From positions 62,001 through 126,000 of the forward strand of contig JADFUC010002139.1 of the NCBI GenBank assembly GCA_019722365.1: DNA of 64,000 nt, written 5' to 3'. Below are positions 1-10,900 of the stretch, in pieces (positions within the stretch are counted from its first letter, which is position 1; the number at the start of each line of letters is the position of its first letter). A program made the position numbers and the translations under genes. The DNA comes from Lithospermum erythrorhizon (Eukaryota > Streptophyta > Magnoliopsida > Boraginales > Boraginaceae). The notes beneath the pieces are model-generated. The model searched no databases. It saw only the letters and a list, made by a program, of their open reading frames with translations, and had not been told where the DNA came from.

Positions 1-770
1 ACCGCTTTTATACGCGATCCGGATGGTGAAATATTCATGAAGCAACCTCAAGGCTTTGAGGTTAAAGGAAAGAGCATTTGGTCTGAAACTTCGGAAGAGC
101 TTGTATGGCTTGAAACAAGCTCCAAGGCAGTGGAACATAACCTTTGATAATTTTATGAAGAAGTTCTAAGCTCGCGGGAGATGCGAGACCGACCACCGCC
201 GTTATACGTAGAGGTTTGAAAAAGACTATGTACTCCTACCCTTTATGTGGACGAGATATGTTGATAAAGGGAGCCGATTTGTACAAGATAAATATGTTGA
301 AAAAAGAGTTATCAAGGAATTAAGAATGAAAAGACCTAGGGCGACGCAGCAAATTGGGATTTAGACAATCGTGAGATCGACTTTCCGAGATTAACATGTG
401 AAGAATAATTTCAAGAAGGTGATCGCCGGTTCAAATATGTCGATGCAAAACCGTAAGTACCTGATACTTCTCATTTCAATTATTCAGATCAATCACCGAG
501 ATCATGTGATGAATAAATGCGACATGGATATGCCTTATGCTTCAAGTAGTGAGGGGTAGCCTTATGTATGCAATGGTGTACTAGACTGGGATATCGGCAT
601 ACGCAAAGCAGTGAGTCGTTAGTAGATATATGTTCAACTCAGTAGAGAACATTGAAGTCAAGGATTTTAAGATACCCAATGGTAGCGTCAAAAAGGCTTT
701 GTGTTTCCGAAAACTGAGCATGGGGTCATAGATGCCGACAATGGTATGTTGATAGTAGAAAATCTACTAA
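1..770 (+). mobile_element. Ty1/copia retrotransposon remnant, reverse transcriptase to RNase H
   Basis: Broken reading frames on the + strand still give Copia polyprotein motifs. A run like EIYMKQPQGFEVKGKE lies near 30-90 and a YGLKQA-like run near 100-120. The catalytic LYVDDM-type motif is at about 243-265, followed by a run like ADLYKINMLKKELSKE. A run like ASSSGSLMYAMVCTRLDI is at about 540-600. Several stops and frameshifts interrupt these, so the polyprotein is dead. The element enters from the left edge and continues into LTR-like sequence, so it is the 3' part of an element oriented +. The Copia assignment is firm; the lineage is not determined. Confidence 0.8.
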
Positions 771-779
771 AATGTGAAG

Positions 780-1445
780 GGCGGCCGCCGTAATGGTGCT
801 CAAGACGGGACGGAAATGTCTCTCGCCGAGTATCGCTGAGGTCAAGAGCAGCATTTTTGGGCTGTGAAAATCGCATCGAGAGTGGCATCGAGACCTGAGG
901 CCCTCAGCGGGGTCCCGGCGCACCGTAAGAGAGCGCCTGCCGGACCTCGCTCGAGAGCCCTTCGAGAGTCGTTGAGCCTATCAGACCCCCTCGCCCCCGA
1001 TTTCGGGTCTCGATGAACGCCAGACGCCACGTAACTGAGGCGGTTTTGCCCCTTTATTACCTTATTTTGACCTGCCAGCTGTAGTTTTCCTATAAATAGA
1101 CGCTATTTCTTATGGTGGTCTGACATCACAAAATAAACATCCAAAACAATTTCTAGAGAGAATATTGTTGGAATCATCTCAATAATATTATGTAGGTTTT
1201 GTAATCGGTGAATACTAAGTTATAAAGTATTACTCAATTGAGTGTTCTAGCTTGATAGGTAATTGTAACAATCTTCCGGTTTGATTATTAGTGGATTTCG
1301 CAGCAGCTAAGAATGTGATCGACTCTTTCAGAAAATGAGGGGAACCTAGATAAATCGTGTGTTATTTATTTTTCCGCAATTTACTTCACGTTATCATTGT
1401 CCTTAGCTCGTGATTAAAGTTAAAGCCTATATTCACATCGCCTTT
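780..1445 (+). repeat. Probable 3' LTR of the Copia remnant
   Basis: This stretch follows the RNase H remnant directly and has LTR-like composition. A GC-rich block at about 780-1030 is followed by a TATA-like CCTATAAATAG near 1090, then an AT-rich R/U5-like part with a TTTTTCCGCAAT run near 1370. The partner LTR is outside the window, so the boundaries are approximate and no target-site duplication was found. Confidence 0.5.
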
Positions 1446-1559
1446 TAAGAATTTGTTCTAAGGTGAAAATGATCAAACGCCAGACATCAAGTATCAAGTA
1501 CCCTTAGCAACTGGAAATCGGCGAAAGTAATATATCGTGGGACTACATCGAGGATACCC

Positions 1560-2640
1560 CTCAAGAAGAAGCAGAACCCTGTAGATCTCAAGCGCCCAAA
1601 TCTAATATCATCATAATTGTTACAAAGGGAAACTAAGCCGACGGTTCCCATTAACGCCTTTCCAAAGGAACGATCACAATCGAAACTTCTTCACCACATC
1701 CAAAAAATTTCTCCAGAAGCTTCTGACACAAACTCTAGAACTAGATCAAGAAGCGACAAGTTTTGATTCCCGCTGCTAGAGCTTCTCTTTCCATCGAAAA
1801 GCAAACTTCTATCAATTAGATCATTCAAGTATTCCAAGCCCAGATTTTCCATGAAGGACTCGAGGGGTTCCTGACAAATAACCCCCGCCAATCCATTGCC
1901 TCGACTAACACACTAACCTCAATCTCTAAACCTCCTCGGGAAAGCTCCCCATGTTAAACAGGTTTTGTGAACAGTGTTGTCCATAACCTAATCCAATATC
2001 AACTGCAATGGGTTTTGATTATCCATTACATGTGAACAAACACTCTTCAATAGCCTTCCAACTTTCAAACCGTGACATCGATTTTTTCTAAAAGAACCTC
2101 AGCTGACCACGCCTATAGTCGACGGGAGTCCTTTTGCAGACTTTAGCAATTTGCTTTCCAATGTCCGCCAAATGCAGAGGGCAAATTTGTTGCTTCTTCT
2201 GCAATAGATCCCAACTTTCATTTTCACTCAAGAGAGTCATTCGATGAACTATATTGCAGTCTACATCCTTAATGGCATTTGTTTCCCGGCTAGTTAATAA
2301 TATCCGGCTTCCCATTTTGTCATCTGGAATGATTCTCTTGAGTTCATTCCAAGCCTCAATGCTCCACATGTCATCCATAACAATAAAAAACCTCCTCAAC
2401 TTTAAACTTTTATACAGTTTTTCTTCCAAAGCATAATCAATCTCTCCGAGGATGGCATCATTCGTTAGCTGGGTGTTCCACTGCAGCAGAAGTTGGATCA
2501 ACAAATCTCTCCGGCTATAAGATTTAGATATACCTATCCATGCTCAAGACTAAAGTTGGTTAAAATGTATGATAATTAAATATCCTTTTGCAAGAGTGGT
2601 TTTATCAATGCCCCGCCAATCCGAATAACCGCTACTTTTT
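1560..2640 (-). pseudogene. NLR (CC-NB-ARC-LRR, R1-like) resistance gene fragment
   Basis: Read on the minus strand this is a decayed NB-ARC region. A P-loop remnant (GG...KTTLAK across a frameshift) lies at about 2584-2620. Kinase-2 (FFIVMDDMW) is at about 2364-2390 and RNBS-B (GSRILLTSR) follows in the same 138-codon frame, 2088-2504. The GLPLT motif is frameshifted near 2090-2130. An MHD-proximal MGSFPEE-like piece lies near 1940, and ARC2 'ENLGLEYLNDLIDRSLL' is at about 1790-1850. The order is that of R1-type NLRs, which in intact form bind nucleotide and trigger defence. Frameshifts and stops, no coiled-coil start and no clear LRR make this a pseudogene. Confidence 0.8.
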
Positions 2641-4973
2641 CCAAAACGAAATACGATTGAAACGAAGTTTAGACATAATTAGCTCAAATTTTTTTTTCGA
2701 GTCCCAATGTATGCAACCTTATTACTAAAAATAATAATTTAATGTGAGTCGCTTAATCATTGTGGAAAGATATTTCAAGTAACGAAGAGAATAGTAGTAA
2801 TAATGAAATTGTTCGAATAGTTCTAGAAGGTCAATTTTGTTGATTTGTTCAATGTTTAGTTATCGAACTAAATGAACTTTATGGTAACTATGGAAATTGT
2901 TCCATGAAGTCTACCATAGCTAATAACCAAAATTCTTTTTCCTATAGGATAATATAAGAAGCCGAATCTTGATGATTGCTACTTTAATAGTAAAGGAGTT
3001 TGACCGTTGAAGATAATATAAGGATATGCAAAGATGAGACTAGTATGTTGGATATACACGCCATTAACTCCAAACTGGTGGTTAAAGGAGCCGGGCCATT
3101 AAGCTCGAATAAAAACCCCTTTAGTGGACGTGTAACAACGTTATATCCGCCTCGATCATTTTAGCCATTGACACCACTACATTAAGAATATTTTGGTATA
3201 TGGATGGGGCCACTATTCTTCGAGAAGGATAGTTAAAAGATAAATTCCATTACAATTGCTATTGTTTATATGTCTCATTTAACCTAAATGTTTGCGCTTC
3301 ACATCCAGCTATGGACTTAAGCTAACGCCTTCCTTTGCTTGTTCCTTCTCTTCTGAGTGATTAGGCTGGCTAATGCATTCAATCAATCAAAAGTAGAACC
3401 CTGATGATTTACTTATCTGCTGGGAGTGAAGCTCATTTATTTTCTTTCGTAAAATTGGTCAGATATCGCCTTCTTATTCAAATTTGTGTTTACCATGAAC
3501 AATGATGTCAAGTATTATTAGAATAACTAATTGATTCCATTAGCAACGGTGACATTTTCGTGAGAGGTCTTCAGACACGTGATCCGAACAAGAGATCCTC
3601 TATCAAGCCAAGAGATCCATGGATTGTTTGCCTAGTCGCAAACATTGAGTTGTAACCGAACACCAAACAACAAGCATGTCAGCGATTGTCTAGATCACGC
3701 TTCTTGGATCAAAAGGAAATATGATTATCAACTCTAATCAATCATACGGGTAATTTATGTCGAAATAGTGTTCGGATGTAATACTTGACTAATCGCTACT
3801 TAACTCGAAGATAGTATATCTGCGGTTCCTAAGTAGATTATCATAGAACTTATGTTAAATTTTGATCTGCGGTGGACATAAATCGCGTTTTCATGTAATT
3901 GGTTACCGCAATCGGGTTAGGAAGCAATCGCCTGGCCAAGAAAGGAGTCATGGAAAAATAATTTTAGATATGTCTATTGTTGGACAATTGAGTTATACGA
4001 GGATTAACTCACATCGCTATTGGGGGTTACGAATGGCCATTGTGGTCCATTATAATTTATATATTAATATGATGTTCGTTAACATATATTAATATATTAC
4101 TTGGCCAATCGAAATGAGGTCAATAACGATAACAAAGATCAACTATAATACGATTATAACTCTCCAGCTAAAGTTTAACTCGTAGCAAACATCAAAGGCA
4201 AAAATTCCACCATGGGAACTTCACTCCCCTAAGCGGGGAGTGTAATCGCTCCCACCACATCACTTTGGGATGCCTAATTTTTAGGGCTTCACAAGAAAGT
4301 TATGCTTATGGAGATTACTATTTGCTTCTTTCACTTCTTTGGTTCTCAGAAACCAAAAGGCAAAACTTTTCTATCCCCCCACCCCTTGGTTGACTTAGAG
4401 AAGAACTTCCGCTCTTCTTCAGTTCGTCTCTGAAGCGAATATTTAATAGTTTTAAAGAAAAACCTATGTAAGGGTTCGACTAATCGTCATGCTGATCATT
4501 CTGATAAACCTAATTTGGCTGTTCGTAACCTCCTTCAATTTTATTCAACTGCAACTACAATGCAAAGCATAACTTCCGATTAACTTAATGCTTATAATTT
4601 AGCAGTTCCCTTGTAAATTACTAGATAATTTTTATTTAATTCGTAAAACCCAACAAAGAAATGCATTTGCACTTTTGTTAGATTTGCCGATCATATACCT
4701 CTAAACTATCAAGTCATCGATAAATTTACCCTAGGTTAAAATTTCTCTATTCTAACATTGGTAATGTAAGGTAGGTGGAATTTGTAAGGTCGAAAAGTTT
4801 AAGTAAATAACTCGAAATAACAAAATTATTAGGGGCATATCGAATATTTTCCAAACCATAGTTGCCAAATGAGATTAATGAAATTCCCAAATTATTTCCG
4901 CCAAATAAATTCCCCCCAAATCCGTTAGAATTCAAATAATCTCCATTCCCCCTCTCTTTCACAGTATCTCTCA
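2641..4973. other. AT-rich intergenic region upstream of SHOC1
   Basis: No supportable coding sequence; reading frames are short and without family resemblance. The part from about 3540 to 4100 has a slightly more even base composition and may be an old transposon fragment I cannot place. A short perfect inverted repeat, CACTCCCC / GGGGAGTG with a five-base loop, lies at 4222-4242. The last few hundred bases should include the SHOC1 promoter, but I see no convincing TATA box. Confidence 0.5.
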
Positions 4974-7900
4974 ATGCGAACTCGCTTCACTACCCCCTCC
5001 CCCTCCTCCTCCTCGCTGTTTTCGGACTTCCTCCGTCTCCCTCTGCCTCGTCTTCCGCCTACTCCCGACTTCTCCCTTCTGCCTGATCGCCTCTGTCAGC
5101 TTCCACGATGCTTCGCTCAAAGGCTGACCTCGAAATCGAGAGTTTCGAAATTCAAAACGCTCTTGCTAAGTTCCTAGCAGACGCTATTCCTCAGGATATC
5201 GATTACAATGTCGATGATTTCGTAAGCTTCGATTTTAGGCAACAATTTCTTCAGGATCAAGCCGAGGAGGTATATATATATACATTTTATTTTAGTATTT
5301 TTAATATTGTGTTTTTCTTGTCTCTGAGATATATAGTAAGTTATAATTCATTCTAAAAAGATTGTCCGATTTAGTTTTCAATGTTTAAAATTGACAAAAT
5401 TTGTTCTCTTAGTTTTATACACGTAAATTTGATTTGAATCAAAATTATTATATTAATTGTAAAGTATGTTGAAAATACTATAATGTGATATATTTATCAC
5501 AATATATACGCGTGTACAAAAATATTTGAGTTCAGAACTTGTAAAGTCAACCATCAAAATTCGAAACTTAGACGATTTTTAGAGATGGAGGGAGTAATTG
5601 CGTATGCAGATCATTCTAGGTATATTTCGAACCTTAATTTTTTGTACGTTTCGATTATAGTCAACAATTGCTTCAGGATGACGCAGAGGTATATAGTTAA
5701 ATTGCGTTTGCCGTTAATTTTACTTTGTATTTTGAATCTTATTGTTCATTTTATAGTCCAATTTGGAATTGTGATAGTTGACTTTGTTGTTAATTTTGAC
5801 AATTAAGATATTTTGTGGTGTTAATTGAAACACATTGCGTTGATTTGAATCAAGATTATCATGTTAATAGTAAATTAGGTTTAGAATACTAGATTTTGAT
5901 ATATTTTTCACAACATACAAACAAATATTGGAGTTCGAATTTAAAATGTCAGCCATCCAAATTCAAAAGTGGACAATCTGTTTGGGATGGAGGGAGTATA
6001 TAGTTGGTAATTGCATTTGCAGATCATTCGAGGTGTATTTCGAACTTTATTGTTCGTTTTATTCGTCAGGGAGAGCTTACATTTTCTTAATTATGAATAA
6101 TTTTGTGAGATATTATGCACAAGTAGTATGCCTAGGGTAGACACATTGGTGAAATAAATTAAAATAAATTTAATGTGAATAAGTTTTATTAGACTCTGGT
6201 TGCTCCCCTTCGATTATGATATTGTGCAGTGTTCATCTGCCTAATTTTAATTGCAGTGAAATGTGGTATTCATTTAGCCGACCCGACTTAGTAGGATAAG
6301 CCTTGGTTTGGGTTAATGAAACGTCGGGCCACTGGCTTCTAGCTGTCAGATTTATCCTTGGTGTATGTTCTTGATGTGCAGGGCGACAATGGGGTCAATA
6401 GTGAAGAGAAGTTACTGGGTAATGTTGACTTTGAAGTTACAGAACCAGATCTCTCACTGGTTCCACTGGTATGGTAACCACCGGAAGTGTAATTTGTGCA
6501 GACATGTCCCAATTCATTATGTTAATATCAGAAAATGTTGTTCGTTGCAGGGAAATGCTCCTGAATTTCAAAAGGAAATTATGCACATTGTTGCTATCGA
6601 CTCACATGACAAATCTGATGAGGTGAATCTCTTGAACCCAAAGAGTGCGAATATGTTAGAACTACATTACGAACTGCTTTGAATTTATGTTTGAAGCATT
6701 TCTAGCTCATTTTATAAGTCTTATGAGGAAGATATTGAAATGTGAGTTAAGCCTCTGCTCTGCTATTGAACTTTGGAAAGTGCAAGTTGGAGCCACTATC
6801 CTGATTATTCGATCACTTGTTTCAGTCTTCCATAGCACGCTATTGTATTCTCATAGACTCTTATCGCAGAAAGAGAAAGAACAAGGATGGATATTCTGGC
6901 AATTAAATTACTTTGGGTTATCACAAAAAGCCTTTCCGCAAAGGTGATGGTAGAATTGGACTGAAGAATTACGTTGCAATTGACCACATAGAACATTCTT
7001 ATACACATATTGGCCTGTGTAAATGAAGGAAGCTGTCCTATAAATGTTAGTAAGTGTGACCACTTGTATAGCAATAGGTAGATTCTAGAATGTAGAGAAA
7101 TACAAGTATCTAACTGGGAGTTTCACATTTATTCATTTTTCTTTGTCTAATCATAAAGCTATCCTTGCAGAGTATGCCAAATCTTGAAGTTAGGCTGCAA
7201 AATTACTTAGAGGTTGAGCTTGCAGTTTATACTATTGATGACATCACCTCTGATTACTCTATCCAACAGCAGTCTCAGTCACCCGAGGACAATGAGAACA
7301 CTCTGGGAATATACCAATCTCATATATCTGATTTTCCTCTTTTTGAAGTTGAAGAGACAAATCTAGAACTTTTCAGTGGTAACACAAGCAATCAACTTCT
7401 GATATTTGAGTCCATTGAGACCCAGAAATGTATGCAAGAAGTGGAACAAATAGTTAATGAAAAGGACCCTCTGGGTCTTGCTCAATTTGACTTACTAGAT
7501 TATCTATCTGAGCATGTGGTGCTGTGCGCTAGAGTTGAAGTTCCACACTTGAACTTCTTCGAAGAGATGGAGCTCATAGTTTCCATTGAATACTCAAATA
7601 CCATGGACCATTCTCAAGAAATAGCCAATGACGATTTAGCTTCATCTAAAAGATCATACACATTTGAGGAACCTCAATACCTTGAATCGAGAGCAGCTTA
7701 TTGTTTTGAAGTTTTCTCGGGTGCAGCACTAATAAGTGAGATGGAAACATGTGAAACGATGTTTTCTGAAGCTATGAACTTCAAGAGTTTCAATGAATTG
7801 GTAGTTTCTCGTGAGCTTACTCTTATGGATGACTCTTTTAAAGCACTGCCTGTGCCTATTCTTCTGGACCATGAACAAATAAAACCATTAAATTGTTTGA

Positions 7901-10900
7901 TTGAAGAAACACTACAACTCTTGGAACCACAGCATTTATCTACGTCTGATGGTCTCTATTTAGATTGGAATTTCCTGGTGGTGGATCATGGCAGCTCCAT
8001 TGAAGGCTCTTTTGCCTTGAAATTGTTGCAAGATATAAATTACTGTGGTGTTGTATATGATTTTGACACACCTGACTCGAGAATGCTGATAGATAGTTTC
8101 ATTTTTTCTGACGAAGTTACTCATAGGCCATATTCAAAGGAAGATAAGGAAAATCTGAACGTTGCTTCTGTTTTCTCATCAAAGCCTGTTGTTTTCCCAG
8201 GGTATACTACAGATGCAGCTTTAAAAATCTTGATGAAAGATGAATCCAGAGAGGCGGTAACTGCTGCAGTGCCATATAAATCTGGTACAGAACATATTAC
8301 TTCTTCTGTTAAGTCCATGTCAGATTTCCGTGAGCTTGAATACTTGATTCCCCTGGAATCTGGGAGACGCAAAGAAAGCAAGCCTGATTCGGTCGATATT
8401 GCTGCTGAGTATCGTTTAGATTTGTCCTCTGAGCCGTCTGCTACCTGCACTCACATGAACATGCAATTGCACTCTTGGAACATAATTTTGCATCCAGTTA
8501 AGATGTCTAATGATATGCTTGACCTCATCAATAACCTCCATGAAAGCTTTGTGGCCATCCTAGAAAATGATGTAGGGTTTTCAAAGTATCCATATGCACC
8601 TGAAACTAAGGATAGACTGAGTTACCACAGCATTTTGGAAGAGAAATTTCAAAATTGGATCCATTGTATAAGTAAAGGAAAAGCTGGTATGTCTCATGAT
8701 AACAGTAATGATATATTGCTGATGGTGGTGTGTGCCATCAAACAGACTGCTTGGTATCTCTTGTATTATGGTATCCATGCTGCATATATATACATGAACA
8801 AGTTGTGCACAACCATGGAGTTATTCAGATTGAAACTAAGTTTTCTTCACCAGATGATTGAAGAGGCTCATGTGATGGCAGAAAAAGGTATACATAAAAT
8901 CCATCCATCACTCACTGTTGTTCAGGAAATACTGCAGACTTATAAGTCCTTGAAGATACTTATTGTGGCTGAACGTGTTTACTGGTTTCCATTAAAACGA
9001 TTACTGACCTCCATGGGCCTATCATACAATGATCCACATCAGCATTCGCCAAGTAACAGTAACTCGAACAAGTGTTATGTATTTCCGGATGACGTGGTGA
9101 ATGCTATGCTTTGCACAGACTGCAGTCTGATATCCTACGAGTAAGTTTGTTCAAACCATTGATGAGGTAGGAAATTTGTTTTATAACACAACTCCTAGAA
9201 TATTGTCCTCTGATAAAGCTTTACATTAATATGTCTGACTACACACATACATGTAAAGACAGTCACCAAACATCATAATTGAAACATTTAAATTTTATAA
9301 CAAATCCTCTGCGTGGTGTCTCTGAGTTTCTAGGACTGAAAATACTGAATAAATAAGAAATCAGATATGATAATAAACAGAAAACATGTTCTCCGGTATA
9401 ACTTAGTGAGGTTACTCTATTTACTGAACATTATTGGATAACCCACCTATGTCCTAACTTCTGAAACTTCATTCAAAATATACCCCGACCTTAAAGAAGT
9501 AAGAAAAACAAGTTTCCATGACAATTCAAAACATTTCTCAGTTGTCGAATAACCTTGTTTGTGCATTCATTTTTTAAACTTGTACATTCAGCACTGTGCT
9601 ATAAAAAATGTGAAAAGGAAGTTTTCATGGCAATTTAAAATGTTTTAGGAAACTAACATTATCTGTTTATTTATTCTTCTGTTTCTATTCAAAAAAATTC
9701 CAATTCAATGTTCATTTCCAAGTGTAACTTATACATTTGTCTTAAATGACACTTCTTTCTTATGCCGAAGGTTCATTACCCCACCCTTCCCATTTAACAA
9801 ATATGGAGCAATACTGGAATATGGAGGTCCATTGATATCATCCAGGCTCTCGACCATCTCCCCTTCTGCACATGGTTGTGTTTTGCATTTCATCAAGGTG
9901 GATTTTCAGGACTCGAGTGTCTGCAGAGCAATCTGTGATGGAGTTCAGATGCTCAAGGATATTAACTACAAATTGGCAAGAAACTTACTTTATTACTCAT
10001 TACTCTGACTTAACATAGATCTCTGATATCAGCTTAACCGATGCTTCAGCTACACTTGAATCTGCTGCATTTTTATGAATAGTGGCCACTCTTTCTAGTT
10101 AGCACATGAACTTATGATCTTAACCAATCAACTAATGATGACATCCAGAAAGGTTCTGTCATTTGTCATACTGTATTTCAATCTCCCTAATTTACTTATT
10201 TTGATGAAAGTAAACCTTTTGGTTTTAAGATGGCCATCATGTTATTGCCATGTCTAGACTTGATCTGATTTATAACAATTTTATGATTGCTATGATATAC
10301 ATTTATTCTCACTTTCCAAACTGTTTGGACTAAAAATTTGCTGATATTGACTTTATAACAGGAAGGTGGTCTGCATAGTAAATCAAATTTGAATTGGAGC
10401 ACCGACATACAAGAATTGGTTAGTTTCATACCTTATCAGGAGAGTAGTGGGGAAAGGCCTAGTGAACTCGTGGACAAAGGAGTAACTTCTTCTTTTATGC
10501 CAGCTAATTGTATATCATTGACTTTGCAAAATCAAATATGCACAAGCGAGCCTTCTTTGCCCAAGAATATAATCATCGTAAACACACTAAATATTGAAAA
10601 GGACATGATCATTACTAGGAGAAGCACATACCAGCAGATTCTTGCATTGGAGAAAAAAGGTTTTCAGGTTATAGAACGTGATCTCAGTTTTCCAGTTGAT
10701 GTTATCATTAATGCTGCAGTTTGCCTTGCATGGTACAACTCCAAGAACATTGGAAAGAAAGCTTCTCCAGATGATTCTATCTCATGTTTGCCGATATTTG
10801 CTGAAAATTTAGCAGAGAGTATCTTAACATCGATAAGTTTTTCTTTCAGTGGTTGCATTATGGTATTCTACTCTTTCTTTAACTTGAATTATTATGTTAC

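Larger units (their letters stand above)
5229..6060 (+). repeat. Tandem segmental duplication across SHOC1 exon 1 tail and intron 1
   Basis: Two diverged copies, about 5229-5650 and 5651-6060, period about 422 bp. The first starts inside exon 1 at TCGATTTTAGGCAACAATTT and the second at TCGATTATAGTCAACAATTG. Each then has a CTTCAGGAT...GAGGTATAT segment (exon tail and donor), an AT-rich MITE-like middle, GATGGAGGGAGTA, and a GCAGATCATTC.AGGT.TATTTCGAAC stretch. The second copy therefore carries a pseudo-exon ending in GAG|GTATAT. Confidence 0.8.

Noticed and set aside
8121..8450. A 109-codon minus-strand open frame inside the largest early SHOC1 exon
   Set aside because: Antisense shadow of a conserved coding exon; no recognisable domain.
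10664..10858. Minus-strand 64-codon frame
   Set aside because: Antisense to the SHOC1 exon encoding the conserved RRSTYQQILALEKKG region.
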